DNA of 64,000 nt from an uncultured Granulosicoccaceae bacterium (GCA_938006335.1 CALLMF010000044.1:1-64000); one strand, 5' to 3'; shown: positions 18,009-28,448, numbered from the stretch's first letter. Notes: generated by a model not told the origin, from the letters alone. Numbers and translations are program-made.

Positions 18009-19337
18009 CTACCGCTCGGGCAATAGCCCCCGCGGCGAGAACCTGAGCACGATCAGCAGCATCACGCCCATGGTCATCAGTCGCATGTAGGCCGCGCTTG
18101 CCAGCAGATGGGCCTTGAGGGCGCTGCCGTCGGCCATCCCACTGGTGACTACCTGCATCAACCACAGACCCATCGGCTCGACCTGCACCCATAACCACCA
18201 CACCAGCAGGCCCCCGAGCACCGAACCGAAGTTGTTGCCCGAGCCTCCGACGATGACCATGATCCAGATCAGGAACGTGAAGCGCAGAGGTTGATAAGAG
18301 CCCGGCGTCAGCTGCCCGTCCAGGGTGGTCAGCATTGCGCCGGCAACACCGATGATGGCGGAACCCAACACGAATACCTGCAGGTGACGCGCGGTCACGT
18401 CCTTGCCCATCGCCGCTGCTGCGGTCTCGTTGTCGCGAATGGCGCGCATCATGCGACCCCAAGGGCTATTCAAGGCGCGCTGGCTGAGCACCAGCAACAC
18501 CAGCAGCACGACGGCGAACAACCCGGCATACAACAGCTTGACCGATAGCGTGGAAGCCATCACGGGATCCAGCCCGTACGATGCCGCCCGCTCAACGAAG
18601 GCAGGGTCCCGCTGTAACTCGATCTCGTAGGGCACGGGTCGGGGAATACCGACGACGTTCTTCACTCCCCGGGTCAGCCAGTCCTCGTTCTTGAGTACGG
18701 CAATGATGATTTCCGCGATGCCAAGGGTGGCAATGGCGAGGTAGTCCGATCGAAGTCCGAGCGCTGTCTTGCCGATCAACCACGCGGCCCCAGCCGCCAG
18801 CAAGCCACCCACGGGCCAGGCGATGAGCACCGGCAGGCCAAACCCGCCGAGATACCCGGTGCTCGCCGGATTGACCGCCTCGATCGCGGCAACGCCTGGA
18901 TCGAGCACACGCCGGAACAACACGAGCCCCACCAACACCACGACGAACACCAGCAGCGCACGCAACGCACCGCTCGGTAACTTGCGCCATACGAAAAGTC
19001 CGGCACCAACCGTTGCCGCCCCGAGCAACAAGGCCAGCGCCACTCGCGGGCCACCCGCGGCGAAGGCACCCGGAGTCGGTGGCATCGCGACGAGCACGGC
19101 CGCGAGGCCTCCCAGCGCTGCAAAGCCCATGACACCGACATTGAACAGCCCGGCGAAGCCCCATTGGAGGTTGAGGCCCAGTGCCATGATGGAGCTGATC
19201 AGCCCCAGCCCCAGAATCACCAGCGCCGTGTTCCAGCTCTGCACGAAACCGGTGCCAATGATCAGTCCGGCCACCACAATGAACATCAACAGCGTTCGCA
19301 CGGCCCCTGCACCACTCGACTGGACTCGAGTACTCAC
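18009..19337 (-). CDS. livM: branched-chain amino-acid-type ABC transporter permease LivM
   Basis: MGFAALGGLAAVL, LRSDYLAIATLGIAEII, RAIRDNETAAAAMGKDVTARHLQVFVLGSAIIGVAGAM; GTG start. Confidence 0.92.
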   Translation of the reverse strand: MSTRVQSSGAGAVRTLLMFIVVAGLIIGTGFVQSWNTALVILGLGLISSIMALGLNLQWGFAGLFNVGVMGFAALGGLAAVLVAMPPTPGAFAAGGPRVALALLLGAATVGAGLFVWRKLPSGALRALLVFVVVLVGLVLFRRVLDPGVAAIEAVNPASTGYLGGFGLPVLIAWPVGGLLAAGAAWLIGKTALGLRSDYLAIATLGIAEIIIAVLKNEDWLTRGVKNVVGIPRPVPYEIELQRDPAFVERAASYGLDPVMASTLSVKLLYAGLFAVVLLVLLVLSQRALNSPWGRMMRAIRDNETAAAAMGKDVTARHLQVFVLGSAIIGVAGAMLTTLDGQLTPGSYQPLRFTFLIWIMVIVGGSGNNFGSVLGGLLVWWLWVQVEPMGLWLMQVVTSGMADGSALKAHLLASAAYMRLMTMGVMLLIVLRFSPRGLLPER

Positions 19338-20365
19338 AATGACTGCCCCTTGAACAGCCCGGTCGGCTTGATCAACAGCACCACCACGAGGAGTGCAAAG
19401 CTCACGGCAAGCTTGTAATCGGTCGAGAGTAGCTGCACCAGACCACTCGGCTCCCAGGATTCCGGCAAGGCGTAGGTCAGTACCTTCTTCCACGCGTACG
19501 TGATGATGACTTCGGCAAACGCAATGATGTAGCCACCCGCGATGGCCCCGAGCGGACTGCCCAGGCCACCGATGACGGCGGCCGCAAACATCGGCAGCAA
19601 CAGTTGAAAATACACAAAGGGCTTGAAGGTCTTGTCCAGCCCGTAGAGCGTGCCGGCGATGGTGGCAAGTGCGGCAACAATCAGCCAGGTGACCATCACT
19701 ACGCGTTCCGGGTCGATACCCGAGAGCAAGGCGAGGTCCTCGTTATCTGAAAACGCCCGCATGGACTTGCCGGTGCGCGTGCGATTCAGAAACCAGAACA
19801 GCAGCGCCACCACGACGACCGCCGTCACTACCGTGAGTGCTTGCGTGGTCTTGATGGCAAGACCTTCAGGGAGTCCTGTCATGGCCTTGAACTCGCGCAC
19901 GGACACGACAAAGCGCTCGCCATCCGTGAAGCGCTGATCGGCCGGGCCGATGATGAATCGCACCACCCCATTGGTCACGAACATGACACCCGCCGAGGCG
20001 ATCAGATAGATCACGGGGACGGCGCGTTGACGACGATAGAAGCGATAGACGACACGGTCGGTCAGCAACAACCAGATCGCGGTGGCCGCGATGCCGAACG
20101 GCAAGGCCAGCAACGCTGTCGGCAGAGGCCCGAGCGACAGGCCCATCGACTGAAATCCCCAGGTGATCAGGATGGTGATCATGGTGCCGAAGGCCATGGT
20201 GTCACCGTGCGCGAAGTTCGAGAAGCGCAGGATGCCGTACACGAGCGTAAGGCCCAGTGCGCCGAGAGCCAGCTGGCTCCCGTAAGTGATGGCCGGTATG
20301 CCGACAAAGTTCATGAACACGATAAACGCGTTCAACAGCTGTATGTCACTCGCCGCGTCACCCAC
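19334..20365 (-). CDS. livH: branched-chain amino-acid-type ABC transporter permease LivH
   Basis: GLTLVYGILRFSNFAHGDTMAFG; FAAAVIGGLGSPLGAIAGGYIIAFAE; GTG start. Confidence 0.92.
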   Translation of the reverse strand: MGDAASDIQLLNAFIVFMNFVGIPAITYGSQLALGALGLTLVYGILRFSNFAHGDTMAFGTMITILITWGFQSMGLSLGPLPTALLALPFGIAATAIWLLLTDRVVYRFYRRQRAVPVIYLIASAGVMFVTNGVVRFIIGPADQRFTDGERFVVSVREFKAMTGLPEGLAIKTTQALTVVTAVVVVALLFWFLNRTRTGKSMRAFSDNEDLALLSGIDPERVVMVTWLIVAALATIAGTLYGLDKTFKPFVYFQLLLPMFAAAVIGGLGSPLGAIAGGYIIAFAEVIITYAWKKVLTYALPESWEPSGLVQLLSTDYKLAVSFALLVVVLLIKPTGLFKGQSL

Positions 20366-21068
20366 CGAGAAAACTCCTTCGCACTTCAGGATCAGCCAAC
20401 AGGGCTTCACCGGTATCGGTATGCGCATTGGCACCTTGCACCAGCACATAGCCACGATCCGCAATCGCCAGCGCCTGCCTGGCATTCTGCTCGACCATCA
20501 GTATCGGAATGCCGGTCTTGGCAACATCAATGATGCGATCGAACAGTTCATCCATCACGATGGGGCTGACGCCGGCGGTCGGCTCATCGAGCATCAGCGC
20601 CTTGGGCTTGGTCATCAAGGCGCGGCCAACGGCCACCTGTTGGCGTTGCCCGCCAGAGAGTTCACCGGCTGCTTGTCTACGCTTCTCGCGGAGTATCGGG
20701 AACAGCTCGAACACTTCTTCCATCGTCGTGCTGATGTCGTCGGTACGAATGAAGGCGCCCATCTCGAGATTTTCTTGCACGGTCATCAATGTGAATACGT
20801 TGGCCGTTTGCGGGACGAAGCCCATACCAGCGACCACTCGCTGTTGTGGCGTCAGGTGGCCGATGTCTTCGCCGTCGAGCCGCACTGCACCCTTGCGCAG
20901 GTTCAGCATGCCGAACACCGCCTTCATGGCCGTGGACTTGCCCGCACCGTTGGGGCCGACAATCACCGCAATCTCACCGCGGTCAACAGCAATGGTGCAG
21001 TCGTGCAGGATATCGGCAGCTCCGTAGCCGCCGGTCATGTTCTCGCCGATCAGAAACGGCGCGCTCAT
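20358..21068 (-). CDS. livF: ABC transporter ATP-binding protein LivF
   Basis: GPNGAGKSTAMKAVFG, LSGGQRQQVAVGRALM, LMLDEPTAGVSP. Confidence 0.95.
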   Translation of the reverse strand: MSAPFLIGENMTGGYGAADILHDCTIAVDRGEIAVIVGPNGAGKSTAMKAVFGMLNLRKGAVRLDGEDIGHLTPQQRVVAGMGFVPQTANVFTLMTVQENLEMGAFIRTDDISTTMEEVFELFPILREKRRQAAGELSGGQRQQVAVGRALMTKPKALMLDEPTAGVSPIVMDELFDRIIDVAKTGIPILMVEQNARQALAIADRGYVLVQGANAHTDTGEALLADPEVRRSFLGG

Positions 21069-21907
21069 GGTGATGCCCCTCCGGATGACGCGCCACCAAC
21101 GTCTGCTGCGCCCAGGCCCTGCCCGCTGCCGGGCACATGTGGCGCGTTCTTGAGCCCCGTGCCGAGATAGGCTTCGATGACGCGATCGTCTGCCTTGATC
21201 TCGGCCAGCGTGCCTTGCGCCAGCACGCGCCCTTCGGCCATGCAGATCACCGGGTCGCACAAGCGCCCGATGAAGTCCATGTCGTGCTCGATGACAACAA
21301 AGGTGTACCCGCGCTCACGGTTCAGCCGCAGGATCGCGTCAGCGATGGTGTTGAGTAGTGTCCGGTTGACACCTGCACCCACTTCATCAAGAAAGACGAT
21401 ACGAGCATCCACCATCATGGTCCGCCCGAGTTCGAGGAGTTTTTTCTGACCACCGGAGAGGTTGCCGGCCTTTTCGTCGGCCAGGTGATCGATCGTCAGG
21501 AATTCGAGGACTTCATCCGCCTTGGCGACCAGCGCGCGCTCTTCGTCGCGAATGGCCTTGCGGCGAAAGCAGGCATTCCAGAGCGATTCCCCGGATTGAC
21601 CGTCGGGCACCATCATGAGGTTTTCACGCACGGTCATGGAACGGAACTCATGCGCAATCTGGAAGGTGCGCAGCAGCCCCTTGCCGAAAAGCTCATGCGG
21701 GGCAAGTCCGGTGATGTCTTCACCGGCGAGTGTCACCTGACCCGAGGTCGGTGGCAACAGACCGGCAATCACGTTGAACAGTGTGGTCTTGCCCGCACCG
21801 TTCGGTCCGATCAAGCCGGTAATTGATCCTGGCGCAATCGACAGGGTCGCACCGTCCACTGCACGCGCACCTCCGAAGTGCTTGTGCAGGTCATGAACCT
21901 CAATCAT
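21065..21907 (-). CDS. livG: ABC transporter ATP-binding protein LivG
   Basis: GLIGPNGAGKTTLFNVIAG, LSGGQKKLLELGRTMM. Confidence 0.95.
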   Translation of the reverse strand: MIEVHDLHKHFGGARAVDGATLSIAPGSITGLIGPNGAGKTTLFNVIAGLLPPTSGQVTLAGEDITGLAPHELFGKGLLRTFQIAHEFRSMTVRENLMMVPDGQSGESLWNACFRRKAIRDEERALVAKADEVLEFLTIDHLADEKAGNLSGGQKKLLELGRTMMVDARIVFLDEVGAGVNRTLLNTIADAILRLNRERGYTFVVIEHDMDFIGRLCDPVICMAEGRVLAQGTLAEIKADDRVIEAYLGTGLKNAPHVPGSGQGLGAADVGGASSGGASP

Positions 21908-21942
21908 GGAGCAAACCCATGCAACTGACCCTACGACTCAAA

Positions 21943-21981
21943 TGAGAAAAGCCCGACTCGACACGTCATGTCGAGCCGGGC
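21943..21981 (-). terminator. terminator/attenuator between the substrate-binding gene and livG
   Basis: GCCCGGCTCGACA-TGACG-TGTCGAGTCGGGC-TTTT on the minus strand (13-bp stem, one mismatch). Confidence 0.8.
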
Positions 21982-22004
21982 CTTAACTGCGCCTCAAACG
22001 TGGA

Positions 22005-23192
22005 TCAGCGGTACTGCACCGTGGTGATCTCGCCACCGTCGATGGTGATTTCGCGGTAGGAGCCTGCGGTCTCACCGCCGTTGATCAGTTCGACGGCAGT
22101 CGCGCCCTCGTAGTCGACCTCACCACCCTCGGCAAGAATCCCCAGTGCCTTGGCAAGCTCACCCGGGTAGATCTTCTCGCCCGGCGCGTTGGCAACCGCT
22201 TCCACTGAAGCCGCAAAGTCGCTGGAGGATGTGGACCCTGCTGCCTGCATCGCAAGGGCGATCAACGCGGCTGCATCATACGACTCGCCAACGTAGGGAC
22301 CATCGGTGGAGACCCCGGCCGCCTCGGCCAATTCGATCATGGTGGCTGCACCCGGAGAATCGGTACCCGGTACCGTGCCGAATGAGCCGTCGATGTCAGC
22401 ACCGAGATCGTCAGTGAGGCTCGTACCGATCATGCCATCGGGCAAGGCAAAGGTCTCGAAGGCACCCGTGTCGAGCGATGCCTGGATGATGCCCTTGCCG
22501 CCCTGATCAACATAACCGGCAACGATCAGCACATCACCACCAGCGGCTGCGAGCGCGGCCACTTCTGACGAGTAGTCAGCCTTGCCGTCATCGTGCGCGG
22601 CAACGATGGTGACCGAGCCACCCATGCCTTCGTAGGCTGCCTGGATCGCGTCAGCGAGGCCCTTGCCATAGTCATTGTTGGTGTAGGTGATGGCGGCGGA
22701 CTCGACACCACGCTCCTTGAGCACCTCGGCCATGACATCGCCCTGGCGAGCATCAGACGGCGCGGTTCGGAAGAACAGGCCTTCGTCTTCGGCGGTGGAC
22801 AGCGCGGGTGACGTCGCCGACGGGGAGATCAGAACGATACCGTTGGGTACTGCGACATTGGCCAGGACTGCGCCCGTTACACCGGAACAATCGGGGCCGA
22901 CCATGGCAACGATGCCATCGGATGTCACAAGACGTTCAGCGGCGGTGGTGGCAGCGGCGGAGTCGATGCAGGTGGCATCCGCGCGAACCGGCGTCAGCGT
23001 GGTTCCATCGAGCAGAGCCCCGGACTCGCTGACTTCGGCAAGTGCCATTTCGGCACCGCCCGCCATGGCCGGTGTCAGCGACTCGATCGGGCCGGTGAAG
23101 CTCATGATGACACCGACGTTGACGTCTTCAGCCTGAGCGGCCGCACTGGTAAGCGCGAGTGTCACAGCACTCGCCAGAATCACTTTTTTCAT
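22005..23192 (-). CDS. ABC transporter substrate-binding protein (LivJ/K-like)
   Basis: Signal peptide MKKVILASAVTLALTSAAAQA; periplasmic binding protein type 1 fold motifs (MVGPDCSGVTGAVLANVAVPNGIVLISPSATSPAL). Confidence 0.92.
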   Translation of the reverse strand: MKKVILASAVTLALTSAAAQAEDVNVGVIMSFTGPIESLTPAMAGGAEMALAEVSESGALLDGTTLTPVRADATCIDSAAATTAAERLVTSDGIVAMVGPDCSGVTGAVLANVAVPNGIVLISPSATSPALSTAEDEGLFFRTAPSDARQGDVMAEVLKERGVESAAITYTNNDYGKGLADAIQAAYEGMGGSVTIVAAHDDGKADYSSEVAALAAAGGDVLIVAGYVDQGGKGIIQASLDTGAFETFALPDGMIGTSLTDDLGADIDGSFGTVPGTDSPGAATMIELAEAAGVSTDGPYVGESYDAAALIALAMQAAGSTSSSDFAASVEAVANAPGEKIYPGELAKALGILAEGGEVDYEGATAVELINGGETAGSYREITIDGGEITTVQYR

Positions 23193-23319
23193 GTTTCGCG
23201 TAGATCTCCAATGGTGGTGGCAGGAGCTGCCTGGCCCCAACGGTACCCGACCGCGGGGGCACTTGTCGCGCGACCGTGTCGCGCATCCGGTATCCGGCGG
23301 CGTGCTCGAAACTGCCGAA

Positions 23320-24117
23320 TCAACCTCTGAGCACCGGAAACCAGTCTTCGCGCAAGCGTTGACCGGGCGTCATTCCATGGCCCGGGAAAGGAGGAGAGCT
23401 GGGACCCGGGCGCTCGACAAAGCGGGCGTCCTCGCCGATCAGACGCAGTGAGAATGCTCGGCGCCGACGATCGGTGGTGTTGCCGCGGGCGCCATGCAAG
23501 GTCCGAAAATCAAAGGCCACGACGTCACCCGGCTGCATCGCCCACTCCAGCACCGGCATGCCCTGTGCGTCCGGATCCGGCACCGGCTGCCATGCGTCGC
23601 TATCCGGATAGAAATCGTCCTCGGCCAGCCACCGCACCGGCAATACCGGGCGCTCCCAGCGGTGCGACCCCGCGACCAGGCGCAACGACGCCGTGTCCAC
23701 CGGATCCAGCGGACACCAGAAGCTCACGGTGTGCTGACCCTCGACAAAATAGTACGGACTGTCCTGATGCCACGGGGTCGCCTTGCTGGTTCCGGGCTCC
23801 TTGACCAGCACGTGGTCGTGAAACAACTGCACACGGGCCGACCCCATCAGCTGCGAGGCGACGTCCGCAAGCGGTGACTGACGTATGACCTGCTCGAACT
23901 CCGGGATGCGCGTCCAGTTGCAGTAGTCGTCAAAAAAGCGCCCACCCTCACCTTCTTGCAGGTTCTCTGCAGCGTAGGTACCCGGGCAGCCGAGATTACG
24001 GTCGACACCACTGCGAAGCTGGTCGACGAACTCTTCCAATACGCCTCGTATGAGCACGGCACCGTCGCGTTGATAGGCCTCGACGTCGGAATCCGGGAGA
24101 TGTGTGTACGATGACAT
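23320..24117 (-). CDS. phytanoyl-CoA dioxygenase (PhyH) family protein
   Basis: HDHVLVKEPGTSKATPWHQDSPYYFVEG…VVAFDFRTLHGARGN. Confidence 0.9.
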   Translation of the reverse strand: MSSYTHLPDSDVEAYQRDGAVLIRGVLEEFVDQLRSGVDRNLGCPGTYAAENLQEGEGGRFFDDYCNWTRIPEFEQVIRQSPLADVASQLMGSARVQLFHDHVLVKEPGTSKATPWHQDSPYYFVEGQHTVSFWCPLDPVDTASLRLVAGSHRWERPVLPVRWLAEDDFYPDSDAWQPVPDPDAQGMPVLEWAMQPGDVVAFDFRTLHGARGNTTDRRRRAFSLRLIGEDARFVERPGPSSPPFPGHGMTPGQRLREDWFPVLRG

Positions 24118-24165
24118 GACAGGTTCGTTCAACCGGGTGCATGCACACCCTAGGCAGGTCGGCAC

Positions 24166-24903
24166 ATGACCAGAACACCTTCCGTATTCCGGCGCTTCTG
24201 CGTCGGGATGCTACTCGCAAGCAGCGCGGTAGCGCCAGCGCTGCTGACGGCCAGTGAGTTCACCTTCGCCCGCCTTCGCTACGGCTCCGACTCGGTTGAA
24301 TACTGGCCGAGGTGGCAGGCAGACTGGCCCGAAGCGGAAACTCACTTCTCCAGAGGGCTTTCGCGGCTCACGGTCATCGACGTGGCCGACGACGGCGAGG
24401 TCTTGCAGGCCAGTGACGATGCCCTGTTCGACTATCCGTGGCTCTATGTGGTTGAAGCGGGTTCCATGCGCTTGTCAGACAGCGATACCGCGCGCCTCAG
24501 GGAATACCTGCTGCGCGGCGGCTTCATGATGATCGATGATTTTCACGGACCGGTCGAATGGCAGTTGTTTTCCCAGCAGATGTCACGCACCTTCCCGGAC
24601 CGCCCCATCGTCGAACTCGAGGATCATGCCGAGCCTTTTCATGTGCTCTACGACCTCACCGAGCGCCAGCAGATCCCGGGCATCCGCGCGTTGATGAACA
24701 ACCGTACCTGGGAGAAAGGTGGGCGCTATCCACACTGGCGCGGCGTGCTGGATGACGAGGGCCGAGTCATGGTCGCCATCAATTTCAATCAGGATATCGG
24801 AGACGCCTGGGAGCACGCCGATGACGCACGTTACCCCGCGTTGTTGACGACCCAGGCCTATCGCATGGGCGTCAACTACGTCGTCTATGCGATGACACAC
24901 TGA
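24166..24903 (+). CDS. DUF4159-domain protein
   Basis: FTFARLRYGSD…LYVVEAGSMRLSDSDTARLREYLLRGGFMMIDDFHG…GVNYVVYAMTH. Confidence 0.8.
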   Translation: MTRTPSVFRRFCVGMLLASSAVAPALLTASEFTFARLRYGSDSVEYWPRWQADWPEAETHFSRGLSRLTVIDVADDGEVLQASDDALFDYPWLYVVEAGSMRLSDSDTARLREYLLRGGFMMIDDFHGPVEWQLFSQQMSRTFPDRPIVELEDHAEPFHVLYDLTERQQIPGIRALMNNRTWEKGGRYPHWRGVLDDEGRVMVAINFNQDIGDAWEHADDARYPALLTTQAYRMGVNYVVYAMTH

Positions 24904-24934
24904 ACAAGACAGGCGGGTTGCCGACGCCTGCTTG

Positions 24935-25711
24935 CTACAAGCGCCCGAAGAAGGTCATGCGCGCCTCTTCTGAAAGCGCAATGCCTGGCTCGGTGTTGTA
25001 GGCAAGTACCGCGAGCATCCGCTCCCGGGAGCCGATGGTCGGCGTCACGCGATGCAGGGCGTTGCGACCACGGAACAACACCAGGGTACCTTCCTCGATA
25101 TCCAGACTTGCCGGCGGCAGTTCCTCGTCAAGCACCCGCGACACCAGCGGATAGTTCATGTCGCCGGCATCGGCATCGCGCGCGTCACGTACGTATTCGA
25201 ACACCCCGCCCGCCTGAGGTCGCTGCACCAGCAAGGTAATCGCGAAGGACGAGTTGTCAAAATGCCAACCCAGCTCACGCCCTTCGTCCGCGTAATGCAG
25301 GTTGATCGACGACAGTGCGTCAGCGTACTCGTGCAAGGCCGCTTCATCGAGCACCGCACACAGAAAGTCACGCAGCAAGGCCGAGTCATGGACCGTACGC
25401 AACGGTGACCCTTCGGGGATCTGGTCGGTCTGAATGCAGCCCTTGGACGACACCACCTGCCGATTTCGCGCATGGTTGTCGTCAAAGTCCGAATCCGTCG
25501 GCGCAAGGTAGACGTTGTGGCCGCCTTCGGTGTAGTAGGCCAGGTCCCGGTGTTCAGCGGCCTCGCGACGTACCTGCTCGATAGCGTCTGCTGTCAGAAA
25601 GCCTGGTAGGCAAAGTACACCCTCGGTATCGAGTATGACCTTGCAACGAGCCCGATAGGCATCGTCGCTTAGTGGGTGTCTTTGCAGGTCCACGCACTCG
25701 CTGAATTGCAT
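24935..25711 (-). CDS. 2OG-Fe(II) oxygenase family protein
   Basis: GWHFDNSSFAITLLVQ… HxD motif and LVLFRGRNALHRVTPTIGSRERMLAVLAYN. Confidence 0.8.
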   Translation of the reverse strand: MQFSECVDLQRHPLSDDAYRARCKVILDTEGVLCLPGFLTADAIEQVRREAAEHRDLAYYTEGGHNVYLAPTDSDFDDNHARNRQVVSSKGCIQTDQIPEGSPLRTVHDSALLRDFLCAVLDEAALHEYADALSSINLHYADEGRELGWHFDNSSFAITLLVQRPQAGGVFEYVRDARDADAGDMNYPLVSRVLDEELPPASLDIEEGTLVLFRGRNALHRVTPTIGSRERMLAVLAYNTEPGIALSEEARMTFFGRL

Positions 25712-25716
25712 GCACA

Positions 25717-26523
25717 TCACGCCCAATCAGGTTTGCGCTTCTCGATGAAGGCCTGCACACCTTCCAGCGTATCCTCGGCCATCATGTTGCAGGCCATGCA
25801 ATGCGCCGCGCCTGCGTAGGCCTCTTCAATGGGTTTTTCCAGCTGCTTGTAGAACAGGGTCTTGCCCGCTCGTATGGCGACTGCCGGTTTGGCGCAGATG
25901 GACGCTACCAGTGCCTCGACCTCTGTTGCCACGTCCTCGTCAGCGGCGACCCGGTTGATCAGCCCGTGCGTGCGCGCTTCCTCCGCATCCACCCAATCGC
26001 CGGTGACGAGCATCTCGAAGGCGATCTTGCGCGGTACGTTACGCGACAGTGCAACGCTGGGCGTCGAGCAGAACAAGCCAAGGCGTACCCCACTCACGGC
26101 AAAACGCGCGCTGTTTGCCGCAACCGCAAGATCACACATCGCGACCAGCTGGCAGCCTGCGGCCGTGGCTATTCCTTCCACCTGAGCCACCACCGGCACC
26201 GGTACCGTCTGAATCGCCATCATCAAGCGACTGCAACGGTCAAACAAGCTCTGGTAGTACGCCTCCGAAGGCTCTGTACGCATCTCCTTGAGATCGTGTC
26301 CGGCGCAAAAAGCCCGACCCTTTGCCGCGATAACGATGACGCGAGTCGCGTCGTTGGCACCAGCCTCATCGATACACCGCTGGAGCGCGTCCAACATCGC
26401 TTCCGACAATGCGTTGAATGCATCGGGACGATTCAGTGTCAGCGTCACCACACCGCGAGCATCTTCAGCACGCTCGACGAGCGGTGCGTCGGATGAGCGG
26501 ATACTCATTTCACTGGTCATCAA
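25717..26523 (-). CDS. enoyl-CoA hydratase/isomerase family protein
   Basis: VVTLTLNRPDAFNALSEAML…GRAFCAGHDLKEM…QVEGIATAAGCQLVAMCDLAVA. Confidence 0.92.
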   Translation of the reverse strand: MMTSEMSIRSSDAPLVERAEDARGVVTLTLNRPDAFNALSEAMLDALQRCIDEAGANDATRVIVIAAKGRAFCAGHDLKEMRTEPSEAYYQSLFDRCSRLMMAIQTVPVPVVAQVEGIATAAGCQLVAMCDLAVAANSARFAVSGVRLGLFCSTPSVALSRNVPRKIAFEMLVTGDWVDAEEARTHGLINRVAADEDVATEVEALVASICAKPAVAIRAGKTLFYKQLEKPIEEAYAGAAHCMACNMMAEDTLEGVQAFIEKRKPDWA

Positions 26524-26581
26524 GATCCCCTGCGCTGTATCGATGCCCTCACTTTAACGTGTTGTTACCACACCAAGACGC

Positions 26582-27862
26582 TCAGGTGGCAGCGCCCAGG
26601 GCCTGATCAATATCCCAGAGAATGTCATCGATGTGTTCGAGCCCCACGGAAATCCTGATCATGTCATCGGGAACACCGGCTGCGACGCGCTGACCCTGGT
26701 CCAGCTGGCGATGTGTGGTGCTGGCCGGATGACTGATCAGGGTGCGGGTATCACCGATGTTCACCAGGTGGCTCATGAACGACGCGCTTTCGATGAATCG
26801 CACACCCGCCTCCAGCCCACCCTTGACACCAAAGGCCACGAGGCCGGACGCGCCGCTCATGTACTTGTCGAGAAGGGGTTTATGAGGACTATTGCAGAGC
26901 CCCGGATAACTGACCCACGCGACACGTGAGTCGTCACTCAATGCGGTGGCAACCGCCAACGCGTTTTCGCAGTGCCGCTCCATACGCAGCGACAAGGTTT
27001 CCACACCCTGCAGGATCTGCCATGCGCTCTGTGGCGACAATGAGGCGCCATACACCCTGAGCGTCTCCATCCGACAACGCATCGTAAAAGCGAAGTCACC
27101 GAAGGTCTCGAAAAACTTCACGCCGTGATAGCCCGGCGACGGCTCGATCATCCCGGGAAACTTGCCGTTGGCCCAGTTGAACGTGCCACTCTCGATGACA
27201 ACCCCACCCAGGGTGGTCCCGTGACCTCCAAGGTACTTGGTCGCGCTGTGCACCACGATGTCTGCGCCGTGTTCGATAGGACGACACAAGGCCGGGCTCG
27301 GCACGGTGTTGTCAACGATCAGCGGCAGATCGTGCGCATGTGCGATATCGGCAACCGCGGCAATGTCGAGGATGGCGAGCGAGGGATTGCCGAGCGTCTC
27401 CGCGTACACCGCTCGTGTTTCCGGCCGAATGGCCGCAGCAAAGGACTCCGGATCTGACACGTCAACGAACGTGGTCTCGATACCCTGCTTTCGCAGATTG
27501 ACCGAAAACATCGTCACCGACCCCCCGTAGAGCGAGCTGGCCGCGACCACGTGATCTCCCGATTGCAACAGCGTCATCAGCGCCAACGCCTCGGCTGCCA
27601 TTCCGCTGGCCGCAGCCACCCCCGCGCGCCCCCCTTCAAGCGCGGCCACACGTTCCTCGAGCGCGGCCACCGTGGGATTCGACAACCGCGAATACACGTT
27701 GCCAAAGGTCTGCAGATCGAACAGGGACGCCGCGTGCTCAGCACTGTCGAATACATAGCTCGATGTCTGATAGATGGGCAAGGCGCGAGCGCCCGTATCC
27801 CCATCGGGCACCTGCCCCGCGTGGATGGCAAGCGTCTCGAGCTTGAAGCGACGCTCGCTCAC
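26582..27862 (-). CDS. metY: O-acetylhomoserine aminocarboxypropyltransferase/sulfhydrylase
   Basis: LETLAIHAGQVPDGDTGARALPIYQTSSYVF…DIVVHSATKYLGGHGTTLGGVVIESG; GTG start. Confidence 0.9.
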   Translation of the reverse strand: MSERRFKLETLAIHAGQVPDGDTGARALPIYQTSSYVFDSAEHAASLFDLQTFGNVYSRLSNPTVAALEERVAALEGGRAGVAAASGMAAEALALMTLLQSGDHVVAASSLYGGSVTMFSVNLRKQGIETTFVDVSDPESFAAAIRPETRAVYAETLGNPSLAILDIAAVADIAHAHDLPLIVDNTVPSPALCRPIEHGADIVVHSATKYLGGHGTTLGGVVIESGTFNWANGKFPGMIEPSPGYHGVKFFETFGDFAFTMRCRMETLRVYGASLSPQSAWQILQGVETLSLRMERHCENALAVATALSDDSRVAWVSYPGLCNSPHKPLLDKYMSGASGLVAFGVKGGLEAGVRFIESASFMSHLVNIGDTRTLISHPASTTHRQLDQGQRVAAGVPDDMIRISVGLEHIDDILWDIDQALGAAT

Positions 27863-28335
27863 GACCGGTTCCCTCGACGCGTGGCAGATACCACTCCGGT
27901 GTTGACGCCCGCCCAGTGCAAACCGCCGAACAATCGCGCGTGTTCGATCTTGGTACAGCGATCCATGACCGAATCGAGGCCGGCCTGTCGCGCCATGAGG
28001 TCGGCGTCGGCATTCGCGACGCCAAGCTGCTGCCACAGCGTCCTGGCGCCGATCTCGATGGCTGCCTCAGCGATGGGCGGCACGTCGTCAGCGTTGCGAA
28101 AGACGTCAACCATGTCCACTGGAAAAGGAATTTCCTGAAGACTGGAATACACCTCCATCTCCAGAATCCGCTCACCGGCGTAGCGCGGATTCACCGGCAC
28201 GATCCGGTAGCCCTTGCCGTTCATGTAGCTCGCCACAAAATAGCTCGGGCGATGCCACGAGGCCGATAGTCCGACAACGGCAATGGTGTGGTCACGTGTC
28301 AAGATTCTGCGCAAAAATGCGTCGGTTTCGTTCAT
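27859..28335 (-). CDS. CoA-binding (YccU-like) protein
   Basis: TIAVVGLSASWHRPSYFVASYMNGKGYRIVPVNPRYAGERILEMEVYSSL…VDMVDVFRNADDVPPIAEAAIEIGARTLWQQLGV. Confidence 0.9.
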   Translation of the reverse strand: MNETDAFLRRILTRDHTIAVVGLSASWHRPSYFVASYMNGKGYRIVPVNPRYAGERILEMEVYSSLQEIPFPVDMVDVFRNADDVPPIAEAAIEIGARTLWQQLGVANADADLMARQAGLDSVMDRCTKIEHARLFGGLHWAGVNTGVVSATRRGNRS

Positions 28336-28448
28336 CCGCTCACGCTACACGGTATTTGGTCCGGGTAAAACCACCGTGGGCAGGTGACGGGGCCTTTAGT
28401 CGGTGGTAGCGTCCACCGACAGCTGCAGAAAGCTACGATCCGTTCCAG

